A stretch of DNA of 64,000 nucleotides from Pseudalkalibacillus hwajinpoensis (GTDB lineage: Bacteria; Bacillota; Bacilli; Bacillales; Guptibacillaceae), in assembly GCF_015234585.1 (NCBI RefSeq), contig NZ_JADFCM010000008.1, positions 682,001 to 746,000 of the forward strand, read 5' to 3'. The notes beneath the pieces are model-generated. The model was not told the DNA's origin. It did no database searches and saw only the letters and a program-made list of their open reading frames with translations. Below, in pieces: positions 51,205-61,345 of this stretch. Made by a program: the position numbers and the translations under genes. The stretch's first letter is position 1. Each line of letters begins with the position of its first letter.

Positions 51205-51251
51205 GCCGGTCATCTGACAGCACCTTTTATTATGAAAAGATAATGACCGGC
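51205..51251. repeat. Inverted repeat upstream of the oxidoreductase gene
   Basis: GCCGGTCAT and ATGACCGGC, 9-bp arms with a 29-base spacer, directly before a TATAAT at 51254. Possible operator or leader structure. Confidence 0.4.
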
Positions 51252-51370
51252 TGTATAATGAGTTTGGTCATAAATTCTGAATGAAATACCTGTTTGTTTA
51301 GAAAGATATCGGGGAAACGCAGAAGAATGAACAAGGTAATTTGAATTAGATCCAGGAAGGGTGTTTATTC

Positions 51371-52372
51371 ATGAAAGCAGTTGTGATTAACGAATTTGGA
51401 GCACCATCAAATTTTCGTGTAGAAGAGCTCTCATCAAGAGAATTAAAAGCTGGTGAAGTGAGAATTAACGTGAAAGCAACAAGCGTTAATCCAGTGGATA
51501 TGAAAATACGATCTGGTCAAGCAGAAGCGTTTGCTCCAGCATTTCCAGCCGTTCTACATGGAGATGTAGCTGGCATTGTGGAGGAAGCATATGAAGGAAG
51601 CGCGTTTAAAAAAGGTGACGAGGTATATGCTTGTGCGGGCGGGGTAAAAGGTCTCGACGGAGCACTCCGTGAACAAATGATTGTTGATCAAAAGCTTGTG
51701 GCTAAGAAACCAGCGCGTTTATCTATGAAAGAAGCTGCCGCATTGCCGCTCGTATCTATCACGGCGTGGGAAGCGCTCATTGATCGAATCAATGTAAAGC
51801 CAGGACAAAATGTTCTTATTCACGGTGCGACAGGCGGCGTTGGGCACATCGCTATTCAGATTGCTAAATCACTAGGTGCCGTCGTCTATACGACAGCTTC
51901 AACGAATGAGAAAATGAAGCTGGGTCAAGAACTCGGTGCTGATTACGCGATCAATTATAAAGAAACGTCTGTCGAAGAATATGTTAATCACTATACAGAT
52001 GGAAAAGGTTTCGATGCTGTTTTTGATACAGTAGGCGGAGATAACATGGAAAAGTCATTTCAAGCAGTGAAAAATGGCGGCGACGTTGCCTGTATTGTTG
52101 GCAGTGGTGAACACGATATGACACAACTTTATGTGAAAAGTGCTTCATACCATGGTGTTTTAATGCTCGTTCCGATGTTAACGAATGAAGGAAGAGAGCA
52201 TCACGGAGAAATTCTAAACCGCGTTGCGCATATGGTAGATCACGGCATATTAAAGCCGGTTTTGGATGAACAATGCTTTACTTTTACTACGATCGGTGAC
52301 GCTCATGCACGACTTGAATCAGGAAAGACGATTGGCAAAGTTGTTGCAGAAAATGATTTGACATATTCTTAA
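51371..52372 (+). CDS. Zinc-independent NADP-dependent oxidoreductase (quinone reductase-like MDR)
   Basis: 333 residues. GroES-like N-terminal domain (SVNPVDMKIRSGQ, HGDVAGIVEEA, FKKGDEVYACAGG) and a Rossmann domain with VLIHGATGGVGHIAIQIAKSLGA. The structural and catalytic zinc ligands of alcohol dehydrogenases are absent, as in quinone oxidoreductases and enoyl reductases. Substrate unknown. ATG with AGGAAGGG upstream. Confidence 0.9.
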   Translation: MKAVVINEFGAPSNFRVEELSSRELKAGEVRINVKATSVNPVDMKIRSGQAEAFAPAFPAVLHGDVAGIVEEAYEGSAFKKGDEVYACAGGVKGLDGALREQMIVDQKLVAKKPARLSMKEAAALPLVSITAWEALIDRINVKPGQNVLIHGATGGVGHIAIQIAKSLGAVVYTTASTNEKMKLGQELGADYAINYKETSVEEYVNHYTDGKGFDAVFDTVGGDNMEKSFQAVKNGGDVACIVGSGEHDMTQLYVKSASYHGVLMLVPMLTNEGREHHGEILNRVAHMVDHGILKPVLDEQCFTFTTIGDAHARLESGKTIGKVVAENDLTYS

Positions 52373-52390
52373 ATGTAACGTTAGATAATG

Positions 52391-52416
52391 AAAAGGAACC
52401 CATTCGGGTTCCTTTT
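52391..52416. terminator. Rho-independent terminator
   Basis: AAAAGGAACCC/GGGTTCCTTTT, loop ATTC. Confidence 0.85.
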
Positions 52417-52503
52417 CATATTGGTTAGTCACACAAATGTACTAAAAAATAAAGACATTCATGAGAGCTAATAGATAAAGAATTCGAAGATGAGTTCAGG
52501 CCG

Positions 52504-53355
52504 TTATTCAGTCCATTTAGAGACAAGCTCTTCGTTCTCTTCAACCCACTGCTTTGCGCCTGTTTCGGTGTCGTCAGCATTCTTAATCGTTGCCATTAGA
52601 CTACCGAGTGAATCATCATCCATCTTCCAATTGTTCATCCACTTAACGATTTCAGGGTGATCGTCACTGAAATCTGTTCTTGTCATAAAGTAAATATCGT
52701 CCGCTTCACCATAAACATTTTTGGGATCTTCCAGGTACTTTAAGTCATATTCTGCAAAAGCCCAGTGAGGATTCCACAGCGTGACAATAATAGGTTCTTC
52801 GTCTTCATAAGCTTTCTTAAGCTCACTCATCATCGCTGGACCAGAGCTATCGACAAGGTCATAATTTAATTCATATTCATCAACAGCCGTTCTGCTCATT
52901 TCCATCAAGCTAGCGCCCGGATCAATTCCAACAATTTGTTCTAATCCAAGTTCGTCTTTTTTGTCGTTCAGTTCATCTATACTATTGATATCCATATACG
53001 AAGGAACAACCAGCCCAAGACCAGTACCCTCATACCATGTTTCTTGCATCTCAACATCTTCTTTATACTCTTCATATAGTGGCTTATCAGTCGTTGGGAG
53101 CCAAACCTCTGCTGCTACATCAAGATCGCCTTGTGAAATACCAGCCCAAACTGGTGACTTTTCCATTGATTTTAGTTCAATGTCGTATCCTTTTTCTTCA
53201 AGTATCACTTTCCACATATTTGAAACGGCGATATTTTCAGCCCAGTTGTTTAATCCAAACGTAACCGTTCCTTTCGATTCTTCACTTTCTCCAGATCCAC
53301 AAGCTGCTAAAATTGAAAGTGCTGCAATGACTAGGACTAAGATTCCTCTCCTCAT
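52504..53355 (-). CDS. Glycine betaine/proline-type ABC transporter substrate-binding lipoprotein
   Basis: 283 residues. Lipoprotein signal with ILAAC (Cys19). OpuAC-type fold: VTFGLNNWAENIAVSNMWKVILEEKGY, DLDVAAEVWLPTTDKPLY, VGIDPGASLMEMSRTAVDEYEL and VTLWNPHWAFAEYDLKYLEDPK. Tryptophans in these blocks form the aromatic box for quaternary amines. No permease or ATPase gene is next to it, so it is an orphan or serves a system encoded elsewhere. ATG with AGGAGAG upstream. Confidence 0.88.
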   Translation of the reverse strand: MRRGILVLVIAALSILAACGSGESEESKGTVTFGLNNWAENIAVSNMWKVILEEKGYDIELKSMEKSPVWAGISQGDLDVAAEVWLPTTDKPLYEEYKEDVEMQETWYEGTGLGLVVPSYMDINSIDELNDKKDELGLEQIVGIDPGASLMEMSRTAVDEYELNYDLVDSSGPAMMSELKKAYEDEEPIIVTLWNPHWAFAEYDLKYLEDPKNVYGEADDIYFMTRTDFSDDHPEIVKWMNNWKMDDDSLGSLMATIKNADDTETGAKQWVEENEELVSKWTE

Positions 53356-53487
53356 AAATACTCTCCTTTTTCTTTCTTATTTTTTGTGCGAAAACGCACA
53401 TGTTTTCTATCATAACAAATGTGTCACACTTTTGCAGGTTTATTACAGAAAGGAGACAGTGTATGATGAAGGTAGGGAGGGATGGGG

Positions 53488-53682
53488 ATGATCACAATTG
53501 CAACAACGCTTATTGTTATTTTTCTTGTTATTATTTTAATTGGTACGCTAATGGTTGCCGGAAAAAGTGATCCTGGGTATGGGAAGAAAGCGAAGAATAC
53601 AACGGTTACCATTTCCGCTATTTATCTTCTTGTAAGCGTTCTCGCTATAGCAGGCATTGCAGCTTATGTTTATTTTACGTAA
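53488..53682 (+). CDS. Small two-span membrane protein (64 aa)
   Basis: ATG 53488 lies seven bases after AGGGAGG; the in-frame ATG 53482 is too close. Two spans (about 3-25 and 42-62) enclose a hydrophilic loop GKSDPGYGKKAKNTT. No family recognised. Divergent from the betaine-binding gene. Confidence 0.6.
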   Translation: MITIATTLIVIFLVIILIGTLMVAGKSDPGYGKKAKNTTVTISAIYLLVSVLAIAGIAAYVYFT

Positions 53683-53745
53683 ACGTATCATTGTAACGAG
53701 AATGCTTCCTCAAAAACATTCGTAGTCATAAATGAAGACGTAATA

Positions 53746-53774
53746 GGATTGGCTGCATAGCCAATCCTATTTTG
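53746..53774. terminator. Hairpin between convergent genes
   Basis: TAGGATTGGCT/AGCCAATCCTA with loop GCAT followed by TTTTG; overlaps the end of the LysE-type gene. Confidence 0.65.
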
Positions 53775-54405
53775 AAGCAACGAAAATCATTTCAGCTGCA
53801 AGGTAGCCGAACCGTAATCCAAAAAATAATAATACGAGACTGGCTGTTACACTAATCGCACGGAGCGTTCGAGGTTTCATTAGTGATTTTCCGAAGTGGA
53901 CGGTCATACAAAGATTGACATTCCAAAGGCCGATCCCAATGAAAACGAGTGCAGATAAGAAAAAGGCCTGCCATTTGTCTGGCTGTTGCAGTGAAACGCT
54001 AAGCACTGATCCGTAAATACCGAGCCAGAAAAGAAGGTTCATCGGATTAAATGCAGCGATCATGAAACCAGTTGCGTAGGAATGAAATAAGCCCGTTTTT
54101 TCTTTGTCCTCGTCTTCATCAAGACTTACTTGAGATCGAAAGCCTTGAATCCCTGAAATCGTTAAGATAATGGCTCCGAGAATCATCAAACTAATTTGGA
54201 CAATAGTCAACTTAACAAAAGTTGCAATACCGAAATACATCAAATACATGAGTACAAGGTCTGCACTCATTCCACCTGCTCCTACGAAGAGAGAAGACCA
54301 GAACCCTTTATGAATTCCTCGCTTCATGATTTCAATGTTAATTGGACCGAGCGGAGCAGCAATTGATAAGCCTAGGATAATGTGAGCAATAGCAATTTCT
54401 AGCAT
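53767..54405 (-). CDS. LysE-family amino acid exporter
   Basis: 212 residues with six membrane spans. The family signature is near the start: GLSIAAPLGPINIEIMKRGIHKGFWSSLFVGAGGMSAD, then FMIAAFNPMNLLFWLGIYG. An acidic loop DEDEDKEK lies between spans 3 and 4. Exports amino acids or derivatives; substrate open. Start at ATG 54405 with AAAGGAG; TTG three codons earlier is too near that site. Confidence 0.87.
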   Translation of the reverse strand: MLEIAIAHIILGLSIAAPLGPINIEIMKRGIHKGFWSSLFVGAGGMSADLVLMYLMYFGIATFVKLTIVQISLMILGAIILTISGIQGFRSQVSLDEDEDKEKTGLFHSYATGFMIAAFNPMNLLFWLGIYGSVLSVSLQQPDKWQAFFLSALVFIGIGLWNVNLCMTVHFGKSLMKPRTLRAISVTASLVLLFFGLRFGYLAAEMIFVASK

Positions 54406-54743
54406 GGCGAGCAATCTCCTTTTATCTATGTATTCTGATTCAAGATAAATACTTTTGAGCAGGCTGTTGAAGTGGATAGATATTTGATTTATTCGAATGA
54501 AGTGAAGGGTTCACTCGAATGAGTCAAACATCTAGAGAGCATTAATCGTAACGAATGTAACTTTGAAATAAGGAATTCCTCTTTCTTTAATACATGTCCA
54601 CACGGTCTAAATTAGAAGTCTCATTTTGAATTTAGGGAAAAATATGCTATTATGCTCTTTTGGGTCGCGCAATATTTTGAAGAAGATGTGGAAAATTGTA
54701 TAATGAAGGTTACTACTACCATTGGAATTGATGTGATGTGGAT
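54406..54743. other. Intergenic region before the helicase gene
   Basis: About 340 bases. It holds a short hairpin AGTGAAGGGTTCACT flanked by TCGAATGA direct repeats (about 54499-54532) and a vegetative promoter at 54677-54704. No gene seen. Confidence 0.5.
54677..54704 (+). promoter_or_regulatory. Sigma-A promoter of the SNF2 helicase gene
   Basis: -35 TTGAAG, 16-base spacer, -10 TATAAT, about 40 bases before the start codon. Confidence 0.6.
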
Positions 54744-57700
54744 ATGAAGCATTTTTCTATGTTTACTAAAAGTGAAATAAAGGAACGTTTTCCAGTGAGC
54801 TTCTATCAAAGAGGTCTCACCTATTTTCAGAATGGGCGCGTATCTGAGCTTACATATGATAAAGAAGATCAGTCTTATCGAGCTTATGTAAACGGAAGTT
54901 CTGAATATGGCGTGTTAATTGAGCTACTTGGTGATAACTGGTTTGGGTCTTGTGAGTGTCAAGCATTTGAAACATATGGCACTTGTAAGCATCTTGCTGC
55001 TGTGCTTATTGCAATCAGCGAGAAGGGGCCGGAGGAAGAAAGCGAAAAGGAAAAACCATCACAGGTATCTCAATCACCACGAAGCTACAGTGAAACAAAT
55101 CAGCTCATTCAAGTATTAAGTGATTATCAACCCGAAGCGAACCGCTCAAGATTGAGGGCGGATGAGTTGAAGATTGAGTTTACATTGAAAGCGAGCTCTT
55201 ACCCGACGCTTCGTAAATCTCAAGGAGATTCTCCGTGGACTCTTGAACTTAAAGTAGGGGTAAACCGCTTATATGTCGTGAAAGATATTCGCGCATTTCT
55301 TGATGCGGTACTTGATGAGCAATCTTATTTGTTTACGAAAAAGTTCAGTTATGAACCAGATGAACATAAGTTTCATGAACTCGATGAGCCTTTTATTCAA
55401 CTTCTACTCGCGATAAGAAGGAATGAGAAGGTTTATTTGGATTTACCTGATAACTGGGGACGTTTTACTGAAAACCGTGAATTGATTTTACCTCCATTGA
55501 CAGCGAACGAGTTTCTTTCAGAGTTTTTAAAGCAAAACAGATTGATTCGTTTTGAATACAATCGGACGCTTTATGAAGAGACTGAACTTTTCGATGGTGG
55601 GTTACCATTTTCATTTGAGATTGAACAGCGGGAAGACGATTACGTACTTCAGTTAAATGGATTTCAAAGCGCAGCTTATTTTCCTACTTACGGGTGGGTA
55701 TTTCACGATGAGAAGCTATATAAATTGTCGAAAAAACAGCAGTCCTTATTAAGGGATTTGTCTCATTTTCGAAATGCGGCTAGAAAAAGTGACTTATCCA
55801 TTTCACAAACGCAGATTGAACCATTTCTCTCTCAGGTCGTTCCAGGTCTCAAAAAGCTTGGGGATGTATTGATCTCTGAACAGATCAATGAAAAAATCAT
55901 CAATCCTGATTTGCGTGCGAGAGTCTATGTAAATGCAGAAGGACAGCGACTTCTAGTTAACGTTGAATATGAATATGGCGAAGATGTGATCAATCCTTTT
56001 AAAGATGATTCCCGGATCGTAAATGACCAGGGAGGCATTGTCTTAAGAGACAGTGAAAAGGAACAAACAATTATGTCTCTTATTGAACAAGCATCACTAA
56101 AATTCAACGGTAAAGAGCTATATGCAGAAGATGAAGCGGTGATATTTGACTTTCTTTACTGGACGATTCCAGAACTAAATGATCTTGCTGATGTGTTTCT
56201 GACAGAATCTGCTCGAGGTTGGTTATTGGATGAATCATCGGCTCCGGTAACATCAGTAGATATGGATCATAGTGGAAATTGGCTTGATGTAAGCTTTGAC
56301 ATGAAGGGATTGGATGAAGAAGAAATCTCTCATATTCTTAAAGCTGTGATCGAAAAAGATCGCTATTATCGCCTTGCGAATGGTGCCTTCGTTTCAATTG
56401 AAAATGAAGATTTTCAACATGTTAGTCAGCTATTCGACGACCTGAATATAAAAGAAAAAGATATCGAAAGAGGAGAACTTCATCTGCCACTCTATAGAGG
56501 GCTCCAGCTCGACGAAAGAATGAGCGGTGGAAAGCACGCTTCACGTTATAGCAAGGCTTTTCGAGATCTTATCTCTCGTTTAAAGCACCCGGAGGACCTT
56601 CAGTTTGATCTTCCAACAGGGCTAGAAGCTGATCTTCGCTCGTACCAGATGACGGGATATCAATGGCTAAAAGCACTTGCCCATTATCAGTTGGGTGGGA
56701 TTCTTGCAGATGACATGGGACTTGGTAAGACATTGCAAAGCATTGCCTACTTGCTGTCTGAGAAAAAAGATAATCCAGAAGCGATGGCGCTTGTTGTCGC
56801 ACCAGCATCACTTATTTATAACTGGAAAAAGGAGTTTGAGAAATTTGCTCCTGGACTTCAGATTGAAGTGAATACTGGTACGCCAACTGAGCGGAAAGAG
56901 CTTCTAAGTCAAGGGCTTCAGCCAGATGTTTGGATAACTTCATATCCGACTCTCAGGCAAGATATTGCCCATTATGAAACCATTCAATTTGATTCCGTTA
57001 TTCTTGATGAGGCTCAGGCAATTAAGAACCCTGCGACAAAGACCTCACAAGCTGTGAGACAGTTAAGTGCTAAGAAGCGGTTTGCACTCAGCGGAACTCC
57101 AATTGAGAATTCACTTGATGAACTATGGGCACTTTTTCACTCGATTATGCCTGGATTCTTCCCGGATCAATCCACGTTTAGAAATTTACCACATGAGCGA
57201 ATTTCGAGAATGGTGAAGCCATTTATTCTAAGACGTGTGAAGAAGGATGTACTTAAAGAGCTTCCTGATAAGATTGAGACGGTTCAAGTATCAGAGTTAA
57301 CAAAGCAGCAAAAAGAACTGTACATTGGCTACTTGCACCGTATTCAGCAGGAAACTAAAGAAAGCCTTGCTGGCGATGGTTTCCAAAAAAACCGCATGAA
57401 AATACTGGCTGGACTTACTCGTTTAAGGCAGCTATGCTGCCATCCGTCTTTATTCGTTGAAAATTACCAGGGTCAATCGGGTAAACTTGAGCAGCTTTTA
57501 GATATTGTTACGACATCAATCGAGAACAAGAAACGTCTTCTGATCTTTTCGCAATTCTCGAGCATGTTAAAGATCATTCATCAAAAGCTAACGGATCTAG
57601 GCTATTCTGCTTTCTATTTAGATGGTCAGACGCCTTCAAAAGATCGAGTTGAAATGACCGAACGGTTTAATGATGGCGAGAATGAAATTTTTCTTATCTC

Positions 57701-57989
57701 ATTGAAAGCAGGGGGAACAGGTTTAAATTTAACTGGTGCCGATACGGTTATTCTTTATGATCTATGGTGGAATCCAGCTGTTGAAGAACAAGCTGCAGGA
57801 CGAGCTCATCGAATTGGACAGAAAAAAGTTGTTCAAGTTATGAGATTAATTACTCAGGGAACCATCGAAGAGAAAATTTATGAGCTTCAGCAAAAGAAAA
57901 AAGAACTCATTGAGAAGGTTATCCAACCTGGAGAAACGATGATCTCTAGTCTATCTGAAGATGAAATAAAAGATATTTTGAGCATTTAA
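54744..57989 (+). CDS. SNF2-family DNA-dependent ATPase with N-terminal SWIM zinc finger
   Basis: 1081 residues. SWIM finger Cys70-x-Cys...Cys-x-His (CECQAFETYGTCKH) at about 70-83. A long middle region of the bacterial SNF2 type (about 110-620). Helicase motor: Walker A ADDMGLGKT at about 655, DEAQ at about 755, SGTPIENSLDELW, then helicase C with FSQFSSM, LISLKAGGTGLNLTGAD and AAGRAHRIGQ. Bacterial Swi2/Snf2 proteins translocate on DNA, remodelling RNA polymerase or repair complexes; the specific role is unknown. Start ATG 54744; GTG 54738 is equally possible as the ribosome-binding site is weak. Confidence 0.92.
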   Translation: MKHFSMFTKSEIKERFPVSFYQRGLTYFQNGRVSELTYDKEDQSYRAYVNGSSEYGVLIELLGDNWFGSCECQAFETYGTCKHLAAVLIAISEKGPEEESEKEKPSQVSQSPRSYSETNQLIQVLSDYQPEANRSRLRADELKIEFTLKASSYPTLRKSQGDSPWTLELKVGVNRLYVVKDIRAFLDAVLDEQSYLFTKKFSYEPDEHKFHELDEPFIQLLLAIRRNEKVYLDLPDNWGRFTENRELILPPLTANEFLSEFLKQNRLIRFEYNRTLYEETELFDGGLPFSFEIEQREDDYVLQLNGFQSAAYFPTYGWVFHDEKLYKLSKKQQSLLRDLSHFRNAARKSDLSISQTQIEPFLSQVVPGLKKLGDVLISEQINEKIINPDLRARVYVNAEGQRLLVNVEYEYGEDVINPFKDDSRIVNDQGGIVLRDSEKEQTIMSLIEQASLKFNGKELYAEDEAVIFDFLYWTIPELNDLADVFLTESARGWLLDESSAPVTSVDMDHSGNWLDVSFDMKGLDEEEISHILKAVIEKDRYYRLANGAFVSIENEDFQHVSQLFDDLNIKEKDIERGELHLPLYRGLQLDERMSGGKHASRYSKAFRDLISRLKHPEDLQFDLPTGLEADLRSYQMTGYQWLKALAHYQLGGILADDMGLGKTLQSIAYLLSEKKDNPEAMALVVAPASLIYNWKKEFEKFAPGLQIEVNTGTPTERKELLSQGLQPDVWITSYPTLRQDIAHYETIQFDSVILDEAQAIKNPATKTSQAVRQLSAKKRFALSGTPIENSLDELWALFHSIMPGFFPDQSTFRNLPHERISRMVKPFILRRVKKDVLKELPDKIETVQVSELTKQQKELYIGYLHRIQQETKESLAGDGFQKNRMKILAGLTRLRQLCCHPSLFVENYQGQSGKLEQLLDIVTTSIENKKRLLIFSQFSSMLKIIHQKLTDLGYSAFYLDGQTPSKDRVEMTERFNDGENEIFLISLKAGGTGLNLTGADTVILYDLWWNPAVEEQAAGRAHRIGQKKVVQVMRLITQGTIEEKIYELQQKKKELIEKVIQPGETMISSLSEDEIKDILSI

Positions 57990-58069
57990 TCGCTAGAACT
58001 TAAGGGTTTTACTTGGTTTGAATAGCCCTTATCAAAGTAACAAACAATACCTTATAGAGGGGTGTTTAG

Positions 58070-58357
58070 ATGGATGTGTGTGAATTATGCGGAAGAACGG
58101 TTACCAAATGCACGCTTCACCATTTAACCCCTAAAGAAGAAGGCGGTTCTTTCAAACCAACCGCCTGGCTATGTGTGCCTTGTCACAAGCAAATCCATGC
58201 TCTCTATACGAACAAGGAACTTGCTATTAGGCTCAATACGATTCCACAGCTCAAAGAAGATGATCGAATTCGTCGTTATTTGAAGTGGATAAAAAAACAG
58301 CCAGGAACGAAGAGTGTTAAAACGAAGAAGGCAAACAGTCGAAAACAGAAAAAATAA
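58070..58357 (+). CDS. HNH-type small zinc protein
   Basis: 95 residues. CELCGRTV and CVPCHKQIH give two CxxC pairs around LHHLTPKEEGG, the HNH nuclease core (His-His in the first strand, His at the end). A basic Lys/Arg-rich tail (KTKKANSRKQKK) suits DNA binding. Resembles YisB-type HNH proteins. A nuclease role is inferred. ATG with AGAGGGG upstream. It sits 80 bases after the helicase gene on the same strand. Confidence 0.75.
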   Translation: MDVCELCGRTVTKCTLHHLTPKEEGGSFKPTAWLCVPCHKQIHALYTNKELAIRLNTIPQLKEDDRIRRYLKWIKKQPGTKSVKTKKANSRKQKK

Positions 58358-58545
58358 ATTTTCGAATCGATTTTTTATTAAAAATCCTTATAAAACGCAA
58401 CGTTAATTGAAAAATCTCGAAAATGAGTTAGTTTGGATTCGAAATTCGGCGTTTCGACATTTTTTATAGTGGTATATGTAGATATAGGTAAAAAGGTACT
58501 AATTCTTAAGCTATAAGAAAATTATTTTAAGTTGAGGTGAAGTGT

Positions 58546-60117
58546 ATGAGGGGAAAAGTATCCTCCGTGTTTTGGAGCACGCTCATTATAAGTTTATTAA
58601 TGGTTGCTTGGGGAGCGATCTCTCCAGACACATTACAGTCGTTGTCGGCGAGTGCCCAATCATTTATTTCGAATAAGTTTGGGTGGTATTACCTAATTCT
58701 TGTGACACTGTTAGTTATTTTTTGTGTGTTTATTATTTTCACACCGTACGGGAAAATTAAGCTAGGAAAACCCGACGAGAAGCCTGAATTCACAAGGTTA
58801 AGCTGGTTTGCTATGCTGTTCAGTGCTGGTATGGGTATTGGACTCGTTTTCTGGGGTACAGCGGAACCGATGTCTCATTACGCTGTAAATGCTCCTACGG
58901 CAGAAACAGGTTCACCCGCTGCTATTAAGGAAGCTTTGCAGTATTCATTTTTCCACTGGGGTATTCATGCTTGGGCAATTTATGCCATTGTGGCGTTAGT
59001 TCTTGCTTATTTTAAATTTAGACATGATCGTCCCGGCTTAATTAGTGCGACTTTATATCCAATCTTTGGTGAGCGCGTGAATGGTCTTTTTGGTAAAGTT
59101 ATTGATACACTAGCGGTTTTTGCGACAATCGTTGGGGTTGCGACAACATTAGGATTTGGTGCTGTTCAAATTAACGGTGGTTTATCCTTCCTAACAGATA
59201 TACCGAATAGCTTTAGTACACAGCTAATTATTATCGGTGTCGTTACGGTACTATTCATGATTTCAGCCTGGTCAGGGATCGGTAAAGGAATCAAATACTT
59301 AAGTAATGCGAATATAGGATTAGCAGGAGTTCTTTTCCTAGCGATGTTTATTCTAGGTCCTACTGTTTATATTCTGAATATGTTTACAGACACAATCGGT
59401 TCTTATTTAACGAATTTAATGGCAATGAGCTTCCGTATTGCGCCATTAAATCCAGAGAACCGTGAATGGATTAATAACTGGACAATATTTTATTGGGCAT
59501 GGTGGATTTCATGGTCACCATTCGTAGGGATTTTCATTGCCCGCGTCTCAAGAGGAAGAACGATCCGAGAGTTTCTCGTAACTGTGCTTCTTGTTCCTTC
59601 GATTGTTGGATTCTTATGGTTCTCAACATTTGGAATTTCAGGAATCAACATTCAACAGCAGGGAATTGCTGATATTGCATCACTAGCAACAGAAGAATCA
59701 CTCTTTGGTATGTTCCAGAATTACCCTCTAGGGCTTATTTTATCGATTATAGCGATTACCCTAATTGGTACTTTCTTCATTACTTCTGCTGACTCCGCTA
59801 CGTTTGTGCTTGGAATGCAAACAACTTACGGTTCTTTAAATCCTGGTACAAGTGTGAAGTTAACGTGGGGGGTTACGCAATCAGCTATGGCTGCGGTACT
59901 TCTATACACAGGTGGATTACAGGCGTTGCAGAACGTATTGATACTCGCTGCCCTGCCGTTCTCCATTATTATGATATTAATGACTGTGTCTTTCTATAAA
60001 GCTCTAAAGAAAGAAAAGTATTTAGTGGCGAAAGATCCGAAGCCTCGAAAAGAAAAACGAAAAGAAAAGAAAGCTGGTTCAGAACCTACAGATTCAACTG
60101 CGCCCGCTACTAAGTAA
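58546..60117 (+). CDS. BCCT-family betaine/choline/carnitine transporter (OpuD-like)
   Basis: 523 residues, twelve spans. Family sequences: [21 protein letters not shown] (the Gly-rich span 3), [18 protein letters not shown], and [27 protein letters not shown] with the aromatic betaine box. A basic C-terminal tail ([13 protein letters not shown]) resembles the osmosensing tail of BetP/OpuD. Imports glycine betaine or similar with sodium under salt stress. ATG with GAGGTGAAG upstream. Confidence 0.93.
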   Translation: MRGKVSSVFWSTLIISLLMVAWGAISPDTLQSLSASAQSFISNKFGWYYLILVTLLVIFCVFIIFTPYGKIKLGKPDEKPEFTRLSWFAMLFSAGMGIGLVFWGTAEPMSHYAVNAPTAETGSPAAIKEALQYSFFHWGIHAWAIYAIVALVLAYFKFRHDRPGLISATLYPIFGERVNGLFGKVIDTLAVFATIVGVATTLGFGAVQINGGLSFLTDIPNSFSTQLIIIGVVTVLFMISAWSGIGKGIKYLSNANIGLAGVLFLAMFILGPTVYILNMFTDTIGSYLTNLMAMSFRIAPLNPENREWINNWTIFYWAWWISWSPFVGIFIARVSRGRTIREFLVTVLLVPSIVGFLWFSTFGISGINIQQQGIADIASLATEESLFGMFQNYPLGLILSIIAITLIGTFFITSADSATFVLGMQTTYGSLNPGTSVKLTWGVTQSAMAAVLLYTGGLQALQNVLILAALPFSIIMILMTVSFYKALKKEKYLVAKDPKPRKEKRKEKKAGSEPTDSTAPATK

Positions 60118-60123
60118 AGTTTT

Positions 60124-60162
60124 GAGACGATAAGGATTTTCTTATCGTCTCTTTTCTTTTTT
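60124..60162 (+). terminator. Rho-independent terminator
   Basis: GAGACGATAA/TTATCGTCTC with an 8-base loop, then TTTTCTTTTTT. Confidence 0.85.
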
Positions 60163-60332
60163 GCTTATACTAATTTGACTCATTGAATTGATTAACATAA
60201 ACCGTAACTAAGTCAAAAATTAATTATCCTCATTTATTAACTCAAGTACCTATCGCTCATTCTTTACTTTTACCCCCCGCCGTTATAAAATAACTTAGCA
60301 TATAGGAAATTATGAATAAGTAGGGATGAAAG

Positions 60333-61157
60333 ATGACGGTAATTTTGCAATCTGCAAGTGAGAAAATCCTCGAGCGAAAAGAGGAAATTGCACATTTAAT
60401 TACAGTGGAGCAAAATAAAAAGTTTCCGGATCTGTTGGAGAGTCTATCGAATGATCTGCTCCCAATGCGTATTGAATTGGTCACCGTTTATGCTAAAGCG
60501 TTAGCGCTTGATGACGTTGAGAGTGAGCAGGAAATTAAAGAGTGGGGTATTGAGACTGGGGAAGAATGTGCAAGAATTGGAACAACGCTTGATGCGATGT
60601 TAAGTGAGGTGCCTCATTATCGCAATTTTATAGGCGAAGTATTGAAGGAATATGCGATTGAGCAAGGCATGGGCATTGAAGAGCTTTATGAAATGATTTC
60701 GAAGCTAGATTATATAATGAATTTGGTCGTTTATTACTTTAGTGTTCCATATGTTAACTATCAAACAAATTTACTTGAGCAGTCTCGTAAAGAGATTCTT
60801 GAATTGTCAGCACCAGTCGTGCCTATTATGGATGGCGTTGCTGTTCTACCTTTGATTGGAACGATTGATACATACCGGGCAAAGTTAATCATGGAGGAAT
60901 CTCTTCATCATTCCGTGAATCTCAATCTTAATTATTTTGTGATCGATCTCTCAGGGGTTCCGATCGTTGATACATTTGTCATTCAACAGCTCTTTCAAAT
61001 TATTGAAGCTCTTAAGCTTGTTGGAGTGGAAGCGAGAATTAGTGGCATCAAACCAGAAATAGCCTTATCAGTCGTAAAGCTAGAAACAAATTTTGGTCAG
61101 GCCAACACATACTCAACATTAAAGCGAGCACTAGCCGATTTAGTGAATATGTCTTAA
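60333..61157 (+). CDS. RsbR-type stressosome protein with STAS domain
   Basis: 274 residues. N-terminal non-haem globin-like domain (about 1-140), a linker helix, then the STAS domain (about 160-270) with LPLIGTIDTYRAKLIMEESL and DLSGVPIVDTFVIQQL. Thr180 and Thr214 match the RsbRA threonines 171 and 205 phosphorylated by RsbT. Part of the stressosome feeding sigma-B. No rsbS or rsbT is adjacent, so it is a stand-alone paralogue like RsbRB-RD. Confidence 0.88.
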   Translation: MTVILQSASEKILERKEEIAHLITVEQNKKFPDLLESLSNDLLPMRIELVTVYAKALALDDVESEQEIKEWGIETGEECARIGTTLDAMLSEVPHYRNFIGEVLKEYAIEQGMGIEELYEMISKLDYIMNLVVYYFSVPYVNYQTNLLEQSRKEILELSAPVVPIMDGVAVLPLIGTIDTYRAKLIMEESLHHSVNLNLNYFVIDLSGVPIVDTFVIQQLFQIIEALKLVGVEARISGIKPEIALSVVKLETNFGQANTYSTLKRALADLVNMS

Positions 61158-61160
61158 GTG

Positions 61161-61195
61161 AAACTGCCCTCACATGATGTGAAGGGCAGTTTTTA
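61161..61195 (+). terminator. Rho-independent terminator
   Basis: AAACTGCCCT/AGGGCAGTTT with inner CAC/GTG pairs and a T run. Confidence 0.8.
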
Positions 61196-61345
61196 TAAAG
61201 GCTGGATAACCCCACTCATTCATATTGAATTGTAAAAAAAGATAAAACAACCTTACGATTAGATAACAAAAAACGGGACAAGTGGTTTAGAAAGCGGAAA
61301 ATATGTGAATGGTTAACTATTGGATAAATGAAAGCTGGTGATTCT

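Noticed and set aside
53463..53569. Out-of-frame ATG with good ribosome-binding site before the small two-span protein
   Set aside because: The frame gives a Cys/Tyr-rich peptide that is a shadow of the membrane protein gene.
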